34,555 nt of DNA, from NCBI GenBank assembly GCA_020687485.1, contig JAJEQR010000039.1:1-34555 (forward strand), in the 5' to 3' direction. Below, in pieces: positions 8,242-16,270 of the stretch (positions within the stretch are counted from its first letter, which is position 1; each line of letters begins with the position of its first letter). Under the pieces are notes generated by a model. The model was not told the DNA's origin. It searched no databases and was given only the letters and a program-made list of their open reading frames with translations. The position numbers and the translations under genes are program-made. The DNA is from Hominifimenecus microfluidus (GTDB lineage: Bacteria; Bacillota; Clostridia; Lachnospirales; Lachnospiraceae).

Positions 8242-8541
8242 GAATAAGACAAAGGCTGTGAAGAGAAGAGTATCCGTGCCGCGAAGGCCACAGAGAGCCC
8301 CCGCCTGCTGAGAAGGGAGCGTCCAAGCCGCGGAGAACATGACCTCGGAGCCGCGCACCGACTGCCCTTGCAGAAGAACCGGAGATGGGCACAGGCTGCG
8401 ACGGGAGCGCCCGTGAACGCGCCAGGGTATGAACCGCGTACCCACAGAGGTTTCGGCTGTGAAGCCGGAACGAATCGAAGGTGGTAACACGAAGCAAACA
8501 TCGCTCTCGTCCTCGAAGAATCGAAGACGGGAGTTCTTTTT
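8242..8541 (+). promoter_or_regulatory. Met-specific T-box leader of metG
   Basis: Stem I carries GAGAAGAGTA on its 5' strand and GGAGAACATGACCTC on its 3' strand, so the specifier loop has the canonical AGTA/GAA elements and the specifier codon ATG (8339-8341, Met). CAGAGAGC forms the AG bulge region. The T-box core AAGGTGGTAACACG spans 8478-8491. It is followed by the terminator hairpin 8504-8533 (CTCTCGTC... paired with GACGGGAG) and a T run to 8541. Uncharged tRNA-Met should favour the antiterminator and expression of the operon. Confidence 0.94.
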
Positions 8542-8565
8542 ATGTGAAAGGAGATTAAAACCAAC

Positions 8566-10539
8566 ATGTGTAAAAAATGCAAGACGCCGTATTATATTAC
8601 CACGGCAATCGCTTACACCTCCGGCAAGCCGCACATCGGCAACAGCTATGAAATCGTACTGGCAGACAGCATCGCCCGCTACAAGAGAGCGCAGGGCTAC
8701 GATGTATTCTTCCAGACCGGAACCGATGAGCACGGTCAGAAGATCGAGTTGAAGGCTGAAGCTGCCGGCGTAACCCCCAAGGAATTCGTAGATAAGACCG
8801 CAGGAGAGATTAAGCGCATCTGGGATTTGCTGAATACTTCCTACGATAAATTCATCCGTACTACAGACGCTAATCACGAAGCGCAGGTACAGAAGATCTT
8901 TAAGAAACTGTACGACCAGGGTGATATCTACAAGGGCTACTACGAAGGCATGTACTGCACCCCCTGCGAATCCTTCTTCACCGAATCCCAGCTGGTAGAC
9001 GGCAAGTGTCCTGACTGTGGCCGCGAAGTACAGCCCGCGAAGGAAGAAGCCTACTTCTTCAAGATGAGCAAATATGCGGATCGCCTGATTGAGCATATCA
9101 ACACCCATCCCGAATTCATCCAGCCGGTAGCCCGCAAGAACGAGATGATGAACAACTTCCTGCTGCCCGGCCTGCAGGATCTGTGCGTATCCCGTACTTC
9201 CTTTACCTGGGGCATCCCGGTTACCTTCGATCCGAAGCATGTAACGTATGTATGGCTGGACGCGTTGACTAACTACATCACCGGTATCGGTTATGACGCG
9301 GACGGCAACTCCTCCGAGCAGTATAAGAAATACTGGCCGGCGGATCTGCACCTGATCGGCAAGGATATCATCCGCTTCCATACCATTTACTGGCCTATTT
9401 TCCTGATGGCGCTGGGCGAGCCGCTGCCGAAGCAGGTATTCGGACACCCCTGGCTGCTGCAGGGCGACGGCAAGATGAGCAAATCCAAGGGAAATGTTCT
9501 GTATGCCGATGACCTTGTGGATTTCTTCGGAGTGGATGCGGTTCGCTATTTCGTATTGCATGAGATGCCCTTCGAGAACGACGGTGTGATTTCCTGGGAG
9601 CTGATGGTAGAACGTCTGAATTCCGATCTGGCGAATACGCTCGGCAACCTGGTAAACCGTACCATCGCCATGAGCAACAAGTATTTCGGCGGCGTGGTTC
9701 GCGACTGCGGAGCTGCAGAGCCGGTAGATGACGATCTGAAGGCAGTTGTAACCGGAACCGTGGACCAGGTAACCGCGAAGATGGAAGAGCTGCGTGTGGC
9801 GGATGCTCTGACCGAGATCTTCAACCTGTTCAAGCGCTGCAACAAGTATATCGACGAGACGATGCCCTGGGCTCTGGCGAAGGATGAGACGAAGCAGGAT
9901 CGCCTGGCGACTGTCCTCTACAATCTGGTGGAGTCTATCGTAACCGGCGCGTCCCTGCTGGAATCCTTCCTGCCTGAGACGGCGGAAAGAATCGTAGCAC
10001 AGCTGAACACCGACATCCGTTCTCTGGACGATATGAAGACCTTCGGCCATTACGAGAGTGGCAGCAAGGTAACCGAGAAGCCGGAGATTCTTTTCGCGCG
10101 CCTGGATCTGAATGAGGTGATGGCTCGTGTCGCAGAGAAGTTCCCCGCGCCGAAGGCAGAGGAAGCTCCCGCTGAGAAGGAAGAGCAGGCCGGCATCGAC
10201 ATCGAAGCAAAGCCGGAGATCACCTTCGATGATTTCACAAAACTGCAGTTCCAGGTCGGCGAGATTATCGCCTGTGAAGCGGTGAAGAAGTCGAAGAAGC
10301 TGCTTTGCTCTCAGGTAAAGATCGGTTCCCAGGTGAAGCAGATCGTGAGCGGCATTCGCTCGGCTTACGCGCCGGAAGAGATGGTCGGCAAGAAAGTTAT
10401 GGTAGTAACGAATCTGAAGCCTGCTAAACTGGCCGGTATCCTCTCCGAGGGCATGCTGCTGTGCGCAGAGGACGCAGAAGGCAATCTGGCGCTGATGACT
10501 CCGGAGAAGGATATGCCTGCAGGCGCAGAGATTTGCTAA
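8566..10539 (+). CDS. metG: Methionyl-tRNA synthetase
   Basis: 657 residues, class I aminoacyl-tRNA synthetase charging tRNA-Met. The ATP-binding signatures are PHIGN (residues 22-26, HIGH type) and KMSKS (303-307). A zinc knob is visible as CTPCESF and CPDCGRE near residues 127-150. The anticodon-binding helical domain lies at about 380-510, followed by a charged Ala/Glu linker and a C-terminal Trbp111/EMAP-II-like tRNA-binding domain (from FTKLQFQVGEI to the end) that dimerises MetRS in many bacteria. The ribosome site AAAGGAG is 12 nt from the ATG, longer than usual. First gene of an operon under the Met T-box. Confidence 0.97.
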   Translation: MCKKCKTPYYITTAIAYTSGKPHIGNSYEIVLADSIARYKRAQGYDVFFQTGTDEHGQKIELKAEAAGVTPKEFVDKTAGEIKRIWDLLNTSYDKFIRTTDANHEAQVQKIFKKLYDQGDIYKGYYEGMYCTPCESFFTESQLVDGKCPDCGREVQPAKEEAYFFKMSKYADRLIEHINTHPEFIQPVARKNEMMNNFLLPGLQDLCVSRTSFTWGIPVTFDPKHVTYVWLDALTNYITGIGYDADGNSSEQYKKYWPADLHLIGKDIIRFHTIYWPIFLMALGEPLPKQVFGHPWLLQGDGKMSKSKGNVLYADDLVDFFGVDAVRYFVLHEMPFENDGVISWELMVERLNSDLANTLGNLVNRTIAMSNKYFGGVVRDCGAAEPVDDDLKAVVTGTVDQVTAKMEELRVADALTEIFNLFKRCNKYIDETMPWALAKDETKQDRLATVLYNLVESIVTGASLLESFLPETAERIVAQLNTDIRSLDDMKTFGHYESGSKVTEKPEILFARLDLNEVMARVAEKFPAPKAEEAPAEKEEQAGIDIEAKPEITFDDFTKLQFQVGEIIACEAVKKSKKLLCSQVKIGSQVKQIVSGIRSAYAPEEMVGKKVMVVTNLKPAKLAGILSEGMLLCAEDAEGNLALMTPEKDMPAGAEIC

Positions 10540-11363
10540 TGACGATGAATTCTACACCGAAGATTTTTGATACCCATGCCCATTATGATGACGAGGCATT
10601 TGACCCGGACCGGGAGGCGGTGATCGCCTCCCTCCGGGAGCACGGGATCGGCGCAGTGGTAAATGTAGGTGCGAACCGCGCAGGCACGGAGCATTCCCTG
10701 GAGCTGGCGCAGAAGTACGATTTCTTCTACGGAGCGGCTGGCGTGCATCCGTCAGATACGATGGAATTCGAGAACGGCACAGTCAGCATTTCCTGGCTGC
10801 GTGAGATCGCGTCGCAGCCGAAGATGCTTGCGATCGGCGAGATCGGTCTGGACTACTACTGGGATACGCCTGATCGTGCGATCCAGAAGAAGTGGTTTCT
10901 GGAGCAGCTGGCGCTGGCGAAGGAGCTGGATAAGCCGGTGATTATTCACAGCCGCGACGCAGCGAAGGATACGCTGGATCTGATCCGGGAGGCCGGAGGC
11001 GCGGATATGTCGATGGTGATCCACTGTTTCTCCTATGAAGTAGAGATGGCCCGCGAATACCTGAAGATGGGGCATTTCTTTGGCATCGGCGGCGTGTCTA
11101 CGTACAAGAATGCCCGCAAGCTGAAGGAAGTGATCCGTTTTCTCCCGCTGGAGCAGATTCTGCTGGAGACGGATTGCCCGTATCTTTCCCCGACGCCCCA
11201 CCGGGGCAAGCGCAATTCTTCGCTGAATCTGGAGTATGTGATCCACGCGATCGCGGAGCTGAAGGAAATCTCTGAGGAGGAAGTCATCGCAGTGACCTGG
11301 GCGAATGCGCATCGTTTTTACCGCCTGCCGGAGCCGGAGAGCTCCCTGACAGAGAATATTTGA
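10539..11363 (+). CDS. tatD: TatD-family metal-dependent hydrolase/deoxyribonuclease
   Basis: 274 residues. The TIM-barrel metal ligands of the TatD family are visible: FDTHAHYDD near the N-terminus (H13, H15), GEIGLDYYWD (Glu ligand), VIIHSRDA, a conserved HCFS and LETDCPYLSP (Asp ligand). Family members are 3'-5' exonucleases or DNases acting in DNA repair and RNA/DNA turnover. The ATG overlaps the metG stop codon (TAATG), so translation is coupled; a second ATG two codons later is possible. metG-tatD-rsmA is a conserved firmicute order; the usual intervening ribonuclease M5 gene (rnmV) is absent here. Confidence 0.93.
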   Translation: MTMNSTPKIFDTHAHYDDEAFDPDREAVIASLREHGIGAVVNVGANRAGTEHSLELAQKYDFFYGAAGVHPSDTMEFENGTVSISWLREIASQPKMLAIGEIGLDYYWDTPDRAIQKKWFLEQLALAKELDKPVIIHSRDAAKDTLDLIREAGGADMSMVIHCFSYEVEMAREYLKMGHFFGIGGVSTYKNARKLKEVIRFLPLEQILLETDCPYLSPTPHRGKRNSSLNLEYVIHAIAELKEISEEEVIAVTWANAHRFYRLPEPESSLTENI

Positions 11364-11375
11364 GGACGACGGCAC

Positions 11376-12269
11376 ATGGAAAAATTAGTAAACCCGCAGA
11401 AGACGATAGAAGTAATTCAGAAAAATGAGTTCGCGTTTCAGAAGCGTTTCGGCCAGAACTTCCTGGTGGACGCCCGCGTGCTGGATAAGATTATTCAGTC
11501 TGCCGGTGTGACAAAGGAGGATTGTGTGCTGGAGGTCGGACCGGGAATCGGCACGATGACGCAGGCCCTTTCGGAGGCTGCGCGCCAGGTGGTAGCCGTA
11601 GAGATCGACGATCATCTGATCCCGATTCTGCAGGAGACGCTGAAGGAATGCCCGAATGTAAAGGTCATTCACGGCGATATTCTGAAGACAGACGTAAAAG
11701 CAATTGCGGACGAGTACAACGAAGGCTGCCCGCTGCATGTGATAGCGAACCTGCCCTATTACATCACCACGCCGATCATCATGGGACTCTTTGAGAGCGG
11801 CGTTCCGTTAAAAAGCATCACGATTATGGTGCAGAAGGAAGTGGCAGACCGCATGAAGGCAGAGCCAGGTACGAAGGATTACGGCGCGCTTTCCCTGGCG
11901 GTGCAGTATTATGCGGAACCGTATCTGGTAGCAAATGTTCCGCCGAACTGCTTTATCCCCCGGCCGAATGTCGGCTCGGCGGTGATCCGCCTGACCCGGC
12001 ACGAACAGCCGCCGGTACAGGTGGCTGATGAGAAGCTGATGTTCCGACTGATTCGCGCGGCGTTCAACCAGAGAAGAAAGACGCTGGCGAACAGCCTGAA
12101 CAATTCTCCTGAGCTTTTCTTCCCGAAGGAGCAGATCCAGGAGGCGATTGCGGCGCTGGACGTATCCCCGTCTGTGCGCGGCGAGGCGCTGTCTCTGGAG
12201 CAGTTCGCGCAGCTCGCAAATTTACTGAGTAAGAAACGCGTGCAGGTTTCAGAGGAGGAAAAGGCATGA
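11376..12269 (+). CDS. rsmA: 16S rRNA (adenine1518/1519-N6) dimethyltransferase
   Basis: 297 residues. RsmA/KsgA dimethylates two adjacent adenines in the 3'-terminal hairpin of 16S rRNA late in 30S assembly, using S-adenosylmethionine. Visible motifs: FGQNFLVD at the start, the SAM-binding VLEVGPGIGTMT, and the catalytic NLPYY. A C-terminal helical domain with FNQRRKTLANSL is typical. It starts 12 nt after tatD with GAGGA as ribosome site, inside the Met T-box operon, which links rRNA methylation capacity to methionine (and so SAM) status. Confidence 0.96.
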   Translation: MEKLVNPQKTIEVIQKNEFAFQKRFGQNFLVDARVLDKIIQSAGVTKEDCVLEVGPGIGTMTQALSEAARQVVAVEIDDHLIPILQETLKECPNVKVIHGDILKTDVKAIADEYNEGCPLHVIANLPYYITTPIIMGLFESGVPLKSITIMVQKEVADRMKAEPGTKDYGALSLAVQYYAEPYLVANVPPNCFIPRPNVGSAVIRLTRHEQPPVQVADEKLMFRLIRAAFNQRRKTLANSLNNSPELFFPKEQIQEAIAALDVSPSVRGEALSLEQFAQLANLLSKKRVQVSEEEKA

Positions 12270-13072
12270 ATATGCACCGGCTGAGAAGAAGCGGAAGGAA
12301 ATGTCTGGCGCTGCTTGGGATTTTGGCGTTGTGCCTGACCGGATGCGGCAAAGGCGAGACAGCGGAGGAAGCTTCCTATGAAAAATCGATCGCAGCCTAC
12401 CGGGCGTCGGAACGGGCCAATATCCTGATTAAGCAGAATGTGAGCATGGAGGACGGCAGTACGGTAATGACGTCTCAGCTGCTGGGACTTCTGGAAATTA
12501 AAAATCCTGGTGGAGAGAATACGGAAGCCGGGATGACCAACAGTACGATTACGATGAATCTTGGCGGCGACGATATGCAGATTTCCTTTAGCAATTATTA
12601 TAAGGATTCGATGCTTTATACAAGCATGCGGGGAAACCAGTATGCGGAGGAATGTGACTGGAAGACTGCCGAGGCGTCGCTTGGACCGGCGGCAGCTCCG
12701 CTTTCCGGTCTGGAGGCGCAGGATTTTCAGCGCCTGGACAAGACGGACGGCGAGAATAGCACGATCTATGACTTTGAGATTACTGGGGAAAATGTAGGGA
12801 AGATTCCCGGTGTTCAGAAGCAGTGGAACCGTTTTGCCGAGTCCTGCGGCACGGACAGCGTACTTGTTTTTCAGAACGCTTCCGGTCAGCTTACTGTAGG
12901 AAACAGCGATAGCCGCCCGGAGAAAGAAATTCTTACCGTGACCGGGACGATTCAGGCCGGCGGCCGCACGATTCAGGTGACGGAGCAGATCGAGCTCTCA
13001 TTCGTCTATAATATGCCCGACGATCCTGAGATTCCGGATGTCTCCTCCTATCAGAAGGTTTCTGCAAAATAG
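12266..13072 (+). CDS. Uncharacterised lipoprotein
   Basis: 268 residues, start overlapping the rsmA stop by four bases. The N-terminus has two Arg-rich turns, a hydrophobic stretch and the lipobox LTGC (Cys near residue 27), so the mature protein should be anchored outside the membrane. The rest is dominated by beta-strand-like patterns alternating with Thr/Ser (TITMNLGGDDMQISFSNYY, STIYDFEITGE, EILTVTGTI), which recalls LolA/LppX-like lipid-carrier or DUF6612-type lipoproteins; I cannot assign it to one. It is the last gene of the metG operon and is followed by a terminator. Confidence 0.8.
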   Translation: MNMHRLRRSGRKCLALLGILALCLTGCGKGETAEEASYEKSIAAYRASERANILIKQNVSMEDGSTVMTSQLLGLLEIKNPGGENTEAGMTNSTITMNLGGDDMQISFSNYYKDSMLYTSMRGNQYAEECDWKTAEASLGPAAAPLSGLEAQDFQRLDKTDGENSTIYDFEITGENVGKIPGVQKQWNRFAESCGTDSVLVFQNASGQLTVGNSDSRPEKEILTVTGTIQAGGRTIQVTEQIELSFVYNMPDDPEIPDVSSYQKVSAK

Positions 13073-13112
13073 AGCAGAAATCTGGAATAATTATAATATT
13101 CATGAAAAGAGC

Positions 13113-13161
13113 AATCCTCTCATACAATGCCAGTAAAAGCAGCGTATGAGGGGATTTTTTT
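13113..13161 (+). terminator. Terminator that also holds the next gene's ribosome site
   Basis: A 13-bp stem (13113-13125 with 13144-13156, one G-T pair) with an 18-nt loop is followed by seven T, then directly by the ATG at 13162. The 3' arm contains GAGGGG, the only plausible Shine-Dalgarno sequence of the next gene. Confidence 0.87.
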
Positions 13162-14355
13162 ATGGGAGAATACCGGAGATTTGTCTCCTATCTGTATGAA
13201 TACCGGAACGAGAAAAAAGAGAAGATCGCGGGGGCCGTGCGGGTAGACTGCCGCGGCGTACGGACGCAGATCCGGGTCGATGTGCGCGAAAGCCAGAGCC
13301 CCGGACAGGCGGTGCTGCTGGGATACGGAGTTCCAGAGCAGCCGTTGGGAATGGTTCTGCGAAATGCGGGCGCCGGAGGCGAGAGCTATATGTGGAGGCA
13401 AGAAAGCGGGCAGCCGGAGTTCGCTGTGTACTCCGGGCTGGAGATTCGCTATGAGGACAGCGCCTTCTGCCTGCGCACCTTCTGGGATGACCGCATTGCG
13501 GAAGCAGAGGAACGAGCCAGAAAGGAACAGAGGGAGAAGGAAGAGGCAGAGCAGATCGAAAAGGAAAAGAAAGAACAGGCGGAGAAAGCAGAAGCAGAGC
13601 AGCGAGAAAAGGAAGAGCCAGAGAAAAGAGAAAAGAGAGAGGAAGAAGAGCAGAAAAAGAAAGAACCAGAGCAGAGAGAAGAGGAGGAAGAGAGAAAGAA
13701 GAAAGAACCAGAGCAGAGAGAAGAGGAGGAAGGGAGGAAGAAGAAAGAACCGGAGCAGAGAGAAGAGGAGGAAGAGAGGAAGAAGAAAGAACCAGAGCAG
13801 AGAGAAGAGGAGGAAGAGAGGAAGAAGAAAGAACCGGAGCAGAGAGAGACGGGAAAACCGGAGCAGGAAGTGGCAGATGAGGAAGAGAGCGCAGAACCGG
13901 AACAGAGTGTGGTAGAGGAGGAGAAAGAAGTCCGAGAGCAGCGAGAGGAAGAAAATGCGGAGCAGCGGACGCCGGAGGAGGTTCTCCACATGCTTTCCTT
14001 CGAGGAAGTCCCCATGGAGGAGCCACGCCTGACCTGGGAGGAGCTGAGCCGCATCTACCCTTCGGTCCGGCCGTTCGGCGATGCGGATTCCTGGGAAGTG
14101 CTGCGGATACGCCTGCAGGATATCGGGCGGCTTCCCAGAGAATACTGGGGCTGGGGCAGCTGCCCCTTCGTGGAGATGGCATATCAGGATCACGGCAGCC
14201 TTCTGCTGCTGCGGGACCCGGAATCGGAGCAGAGTTACCTGGGAGTCCCCGGAACGTTGCCCCTGCAGGAGTTCAAGGTGGCGGAGCTGTTCGGCTTTCG
14301 CTGGCACCGGGAGGGAAGAGAGACCGGGTATTACCTTGCGCGCATAAAACTGTAG
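13162..14355 (+). CDS. Uncharacterised protein with a 14-residue Glu/Lys repeat
   Basis: 397 residues, no signal peptide or membrane segment. The N-terminal ~115 residues begin GEYRRFVSYLYEYRNEKK, which I recall from Lachnospiraceae-specific hypothetical proteins (a DUF6128-like family; name not certain). The middle third (about 113-275) is almost only Glu, Lys, Arg and Gln and should form a long charged helix. It contains four complete, in-frame copies of a 14-residue unit (KEPEQREEEEERKK). The C-terminal ~120 residues are a globular domain rich in Trp and Pro (WEVLRIRLQDIGRLP, EYWGWGSCPFVEMAY). Function unknown; lying just before yyaC it may be sporulation-related, but that is only position. 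Confidence 0.8.
   Translation: MGEYRRFVSYLYEYRNEKKEKIAGAVRVDCRGVRTQIRVDVRESQSPGQAVLLGYGVPEQPLGMVLRNAGAGGESYMWRQESGQPEFAVYSGLEIRYEDSAFCLRTFWDDRIAEAEERARKEQREKEEAEQIEKEKKEQAEKAEAEQREKEEPEKREKREEEEQKKKEPEQREEEEERKKKEPEQREEEEGRKKKEPEQREEEEERKKKEPEQREEEEERKKKEPEQRETGKPEQEVADEEESAEPEQSVVEEEKEVREQREEENAEQRTPEEVLHMLSFEEVPMEEPRLTWEELSRIYPSVRPFGDADSWEVLRIRLQDIGRLPREYWGWGSCPFVEMAYQDHGSLLLLRDPESEQSYLGVPGTLPLQEFKVAELFGFRWHREGRETGYYLARIKL
13660..13848 (+). repeat. 42-bp in-frame tandem repeat (4 full copies plus a partial)
   Basis: Units at 13660, 13702, 13744 and 13786 are nearly identical (one to four substitutions); a fifth begins at 13828 and diverges after about 20 bp. The period is a multiple of three, so copy-number change would lengthen or shorten the Glu/Lys helix without breaking the frame. 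Confidence 0.9.
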
Positions 14356-14470
14356 CGGGTGGGGAATACTTTCTGCTGTAGATATGCAGAAGCCGGTAGC
14401 GTTGAGTATGAAAAAGACGTGAATATTCGGCACATTTAGAAATTCTGCGGCAGCAGAAGGGATTTTGTAG

Positions 14471-15100
14471 ATGAAACTGCGGATAAAATTCAGAGAAAAA
14501 GAGAAGAAGGAAGACGGCGAAGTGAATTATTATCCGGCGGGAAATGGATTTTCACCCTGGCAGTTCGGCAGAAATCTGAGGCAGCTGATCGAGGAGGCGA
14601 AGCGCTGTGAAAAGAAGACGGAAATCCTGTTTTTATGTATCGGCAGCGACCGTGCGACCGGAGACAGCCTGGGGCCTCTGATCGGGTATAAGCTGGAGCG
14701 GCTGGCTGGGTTTGAACGCCTGGTGGTAGGGACGCTGGAGCGGCCGGTGCATGCCGTGAACCTGGCGGATACCATGCGCGAGATCCGCTGCCTCTACCCG
14801 GAGCACCTGGTTGTCGCGATCGACGCCTCCATCGGACAGCAGGAGCAGGTCGGCTGGATCTCCGTGGGGCGCGGCGCACTCTGTCCGGGGCTTGGCGTGA
14901 GCAAGCAGCTGGAACAGGTCGGCGACATTTTTATTACCGGCGTTGTGGGAGGTAGTTCCTGCCGGGAGGTTCGCTGCCTGCAGAGCGTCCGGCTGGCATC
15001 TGTGATGCACTTGGCGGACTGCATCTGCGACGGCATCCAATGTGCGGAGGCTGAGTTCCTGCAGCCGCATCCGGCAGATATCTTAGGCAGAACGCGATAA
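14471..15100 (+). CDS. yyaC: YyaC-type spore protease family protein
   Basis: 209 residues. The core FLCIGSDRATGDSLGPLIG, then GTLERPVHAVNL, AIDASIGQ and GDIFITGVVGG are the conserved blocks of the YyaC/DUF1256 family, which resembles the GPR germination protease. It is a marker of endospore formers. The exact cleavage target is not settled in the literature I know. The N-terminal ~60 residues are charged. Ribosome site AAGGGA, spacing about 9. The next gene starts 95 nt downstream. Confidence 0.88.
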   Translation: MKLRIKFREKEKKEDGEVNYYPAGNGFSPWQFGRNLRQLIEEAKRCEKKTEILFLCIGSDRATGDSLGPLIGYKLERLAGFERLVVGTLERPVHAVNLADTMREIRCLYPEHLVVAIDASIGQQEQVGWISVGRGALCPGLGVSKQLEQVGDIFITGVVGGSSCREVRCLQSVRLASVMHLADCICDGIQCAEAEFLQPHPADILGRTR

Positions 15101-15195
15101 TAATGCCCGTGTCGAAATATTTCCCTCCTCTACGGACACGCTCCGACAGATTCTGCAGCGGGGATATGCTAATCTGTGCAGGGGGTGAGATCTAT

Positions 15196-16161
15196 ATGGA
15201 AGAATATCGGAATCTTCTGCCGAAGAACATGAGGCAGATGGGCGAAAAAGAAGACCGGGTCCGGATCTATGTGGAAGACTATGTCTGCACCTATTTTCAG
15301 AAGCTGGAGCTGACGACGGAGTGCTGGCGTGTGGGAGTCCTGCTGGGCATGCACGAAGAGCGGGAGGGAGTTCCCTGCCTTTTTATTTCCGGAGCAGTGG
15401 AAACCCAGGCGGCGGAGTACGCGGAGGGCCGTCTGAAATTTACCGACAAGACCTGGAGCGATATCCTGCGGAAAATGGAACGCTTCTTCCCCGGAATGGG
15501 AGTCTGCGGCTGGTTTGTATATGAAAAATCCGGCGGCATGGTGGATAAGCTCTCCCTGAAGCGGACGTATGAGGAGACTTTTGCGCAGGGGAGCAAGGTG
15601 CTTCTGCTGCACGACGACCAGGATGAGGAAGCCTTCTATATGCTCTGGAAAGGAAAGATGACCCGTATGAACGGGTACTACATATATTATGAGAGAAACC
15701 GGAATATGCAGGACTATATCGCTGGAGGAACGGCAGCCGGCTGGGAGAAAGCCGGCGGCGAGCGCGTAATTGAGGAATTCCGCGCCCGCATGGAGGAGAA
15801 GAAGAGCCTGGCGCACGGGGAAGCCTGGACGCCGCCCCGACTCTCGGAGCAGAGCTGGCAGCGCCTGAAGAATATGGCGGCCTGTGCCGCTGCGCTGATC
15901 CTTCTCATCAGTGCGATCAGTTACGGGCAGCAGCTGCGCGGGCTGGAGGAGACTGTCAATGACTATATTGCACTGGAAGCCGGAACTGAAGCGGCGGAAG
16001 TCTCCGCGCCGGTTCTCTATCTGCCATCGCCGGGAGAGACGCTGCGTGGTGTCTGTCTCCGGATCTACGGGAACCTGGACCGGCTGGACGAGCTGAAGAC
16101 GCTGAATGAGATCGAAGATGAGGACGCAGTTTTAAGCGAGCAGTGGCTGAAGCTTCCGTAG
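15196..16161 (+). CDS. Membrane protein with degenerate MPN/JAB-like head and LysM tail
   Basis: 321 residues from an ATG with GGGGGTGAG upstream; an in-frame ATG at 15103 would add 31 residues but lacks a good site. Residues about 20-200 have the layout of a JAB/MPN domain (WRVGVLLG, then PCLFISGAVE, then FFPGMGVCGWF). Where a catalytic JAMM protease has HSHPG after GW, this protein reads FVYEKSG, so metal ligands are missing. A single membrane segment at about 227-245 is followed by a C-terminal module ending GETLRGVCLRIYGNLDRLDELKTLN in two parts, which fits LysM (peptidoglycan-binding). So the head should be cytosolic and the LysM outside, or in the forespore envelope. Neighbour of yyaC; role unknown. 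Confidence 0.75.
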   Translation: MEEYRNLLPKNMRQMGEKEDRVRIYVEDYVCTYFQKLELTTECWRVGVLLGMHEEREGVPCLFISGAVETQAAEYAEGRLKFTDKTWSDILRKMERFFPGMGVCGWFVYEKSGGMVDKLSLKRTYEETFAQGSKVLLLHDDQDEEAFYMLWKGKMTRMNGYYIYYERNRNMQDYIAGGTAAGWEKAGGERVIEEFRARMEEKKSLAHGEAWTPPRLSEQSWQRLKNMAACAAALILLISAISYGQQLRGLEETVNDYIALEAGTEAAEVSAPVLYLPSPGETLRGVCLRIYGNLDRLDELKTLNEIEDEDAVLSEQWLKLP

Positions 16162-16230
16162 AGCGGGGCTTTCCCGATTCTTTTTCGCCACTTTTTCTAA
16201 AGTTTTTATACATCGGAGAAGAAAATATAG

Positions 16231-16236
16231 TATAAT
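16231..16236 (+). promoter_or_regulatory. Probable -10 box upstream of the DUF5711/HK/RR operon
   Basis: TATAAT at 16231-16236, 35 bp ahead of the gene. The -35 region is weak: the best match is TTATAC at 16206-16211 with a 19-bp spacer. Confidence 0.5.
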
Positions 16237-16270
16237 ACGGAAGAGAAATACCTGGAAGGAACATCAATTC

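Noticed and set aside
8215-10050. 611-codon minus-strand frame opposite metG.
   Set aside because: Antisense of a highly conserved synthetase gene and its T-box; the length reflects codon bias of metG.
13096-13128. Sigma-E promoter for the repeat protein (ATATT and CATACAAT).
   Set aside because: The two boxes are about 20 bp apart, too far for sigma-E, and CATACAAT overlaps the terminator stem.
13120-14433. Long minus-strand frames opposite the Glu/Lys-repeat gene.
   Set aside because: They are Phe/Leu/Ser/Pro runs produced by reading the antisense of a Glu/Lys/Arg-rich repeat; no start signals and no family resemblance.
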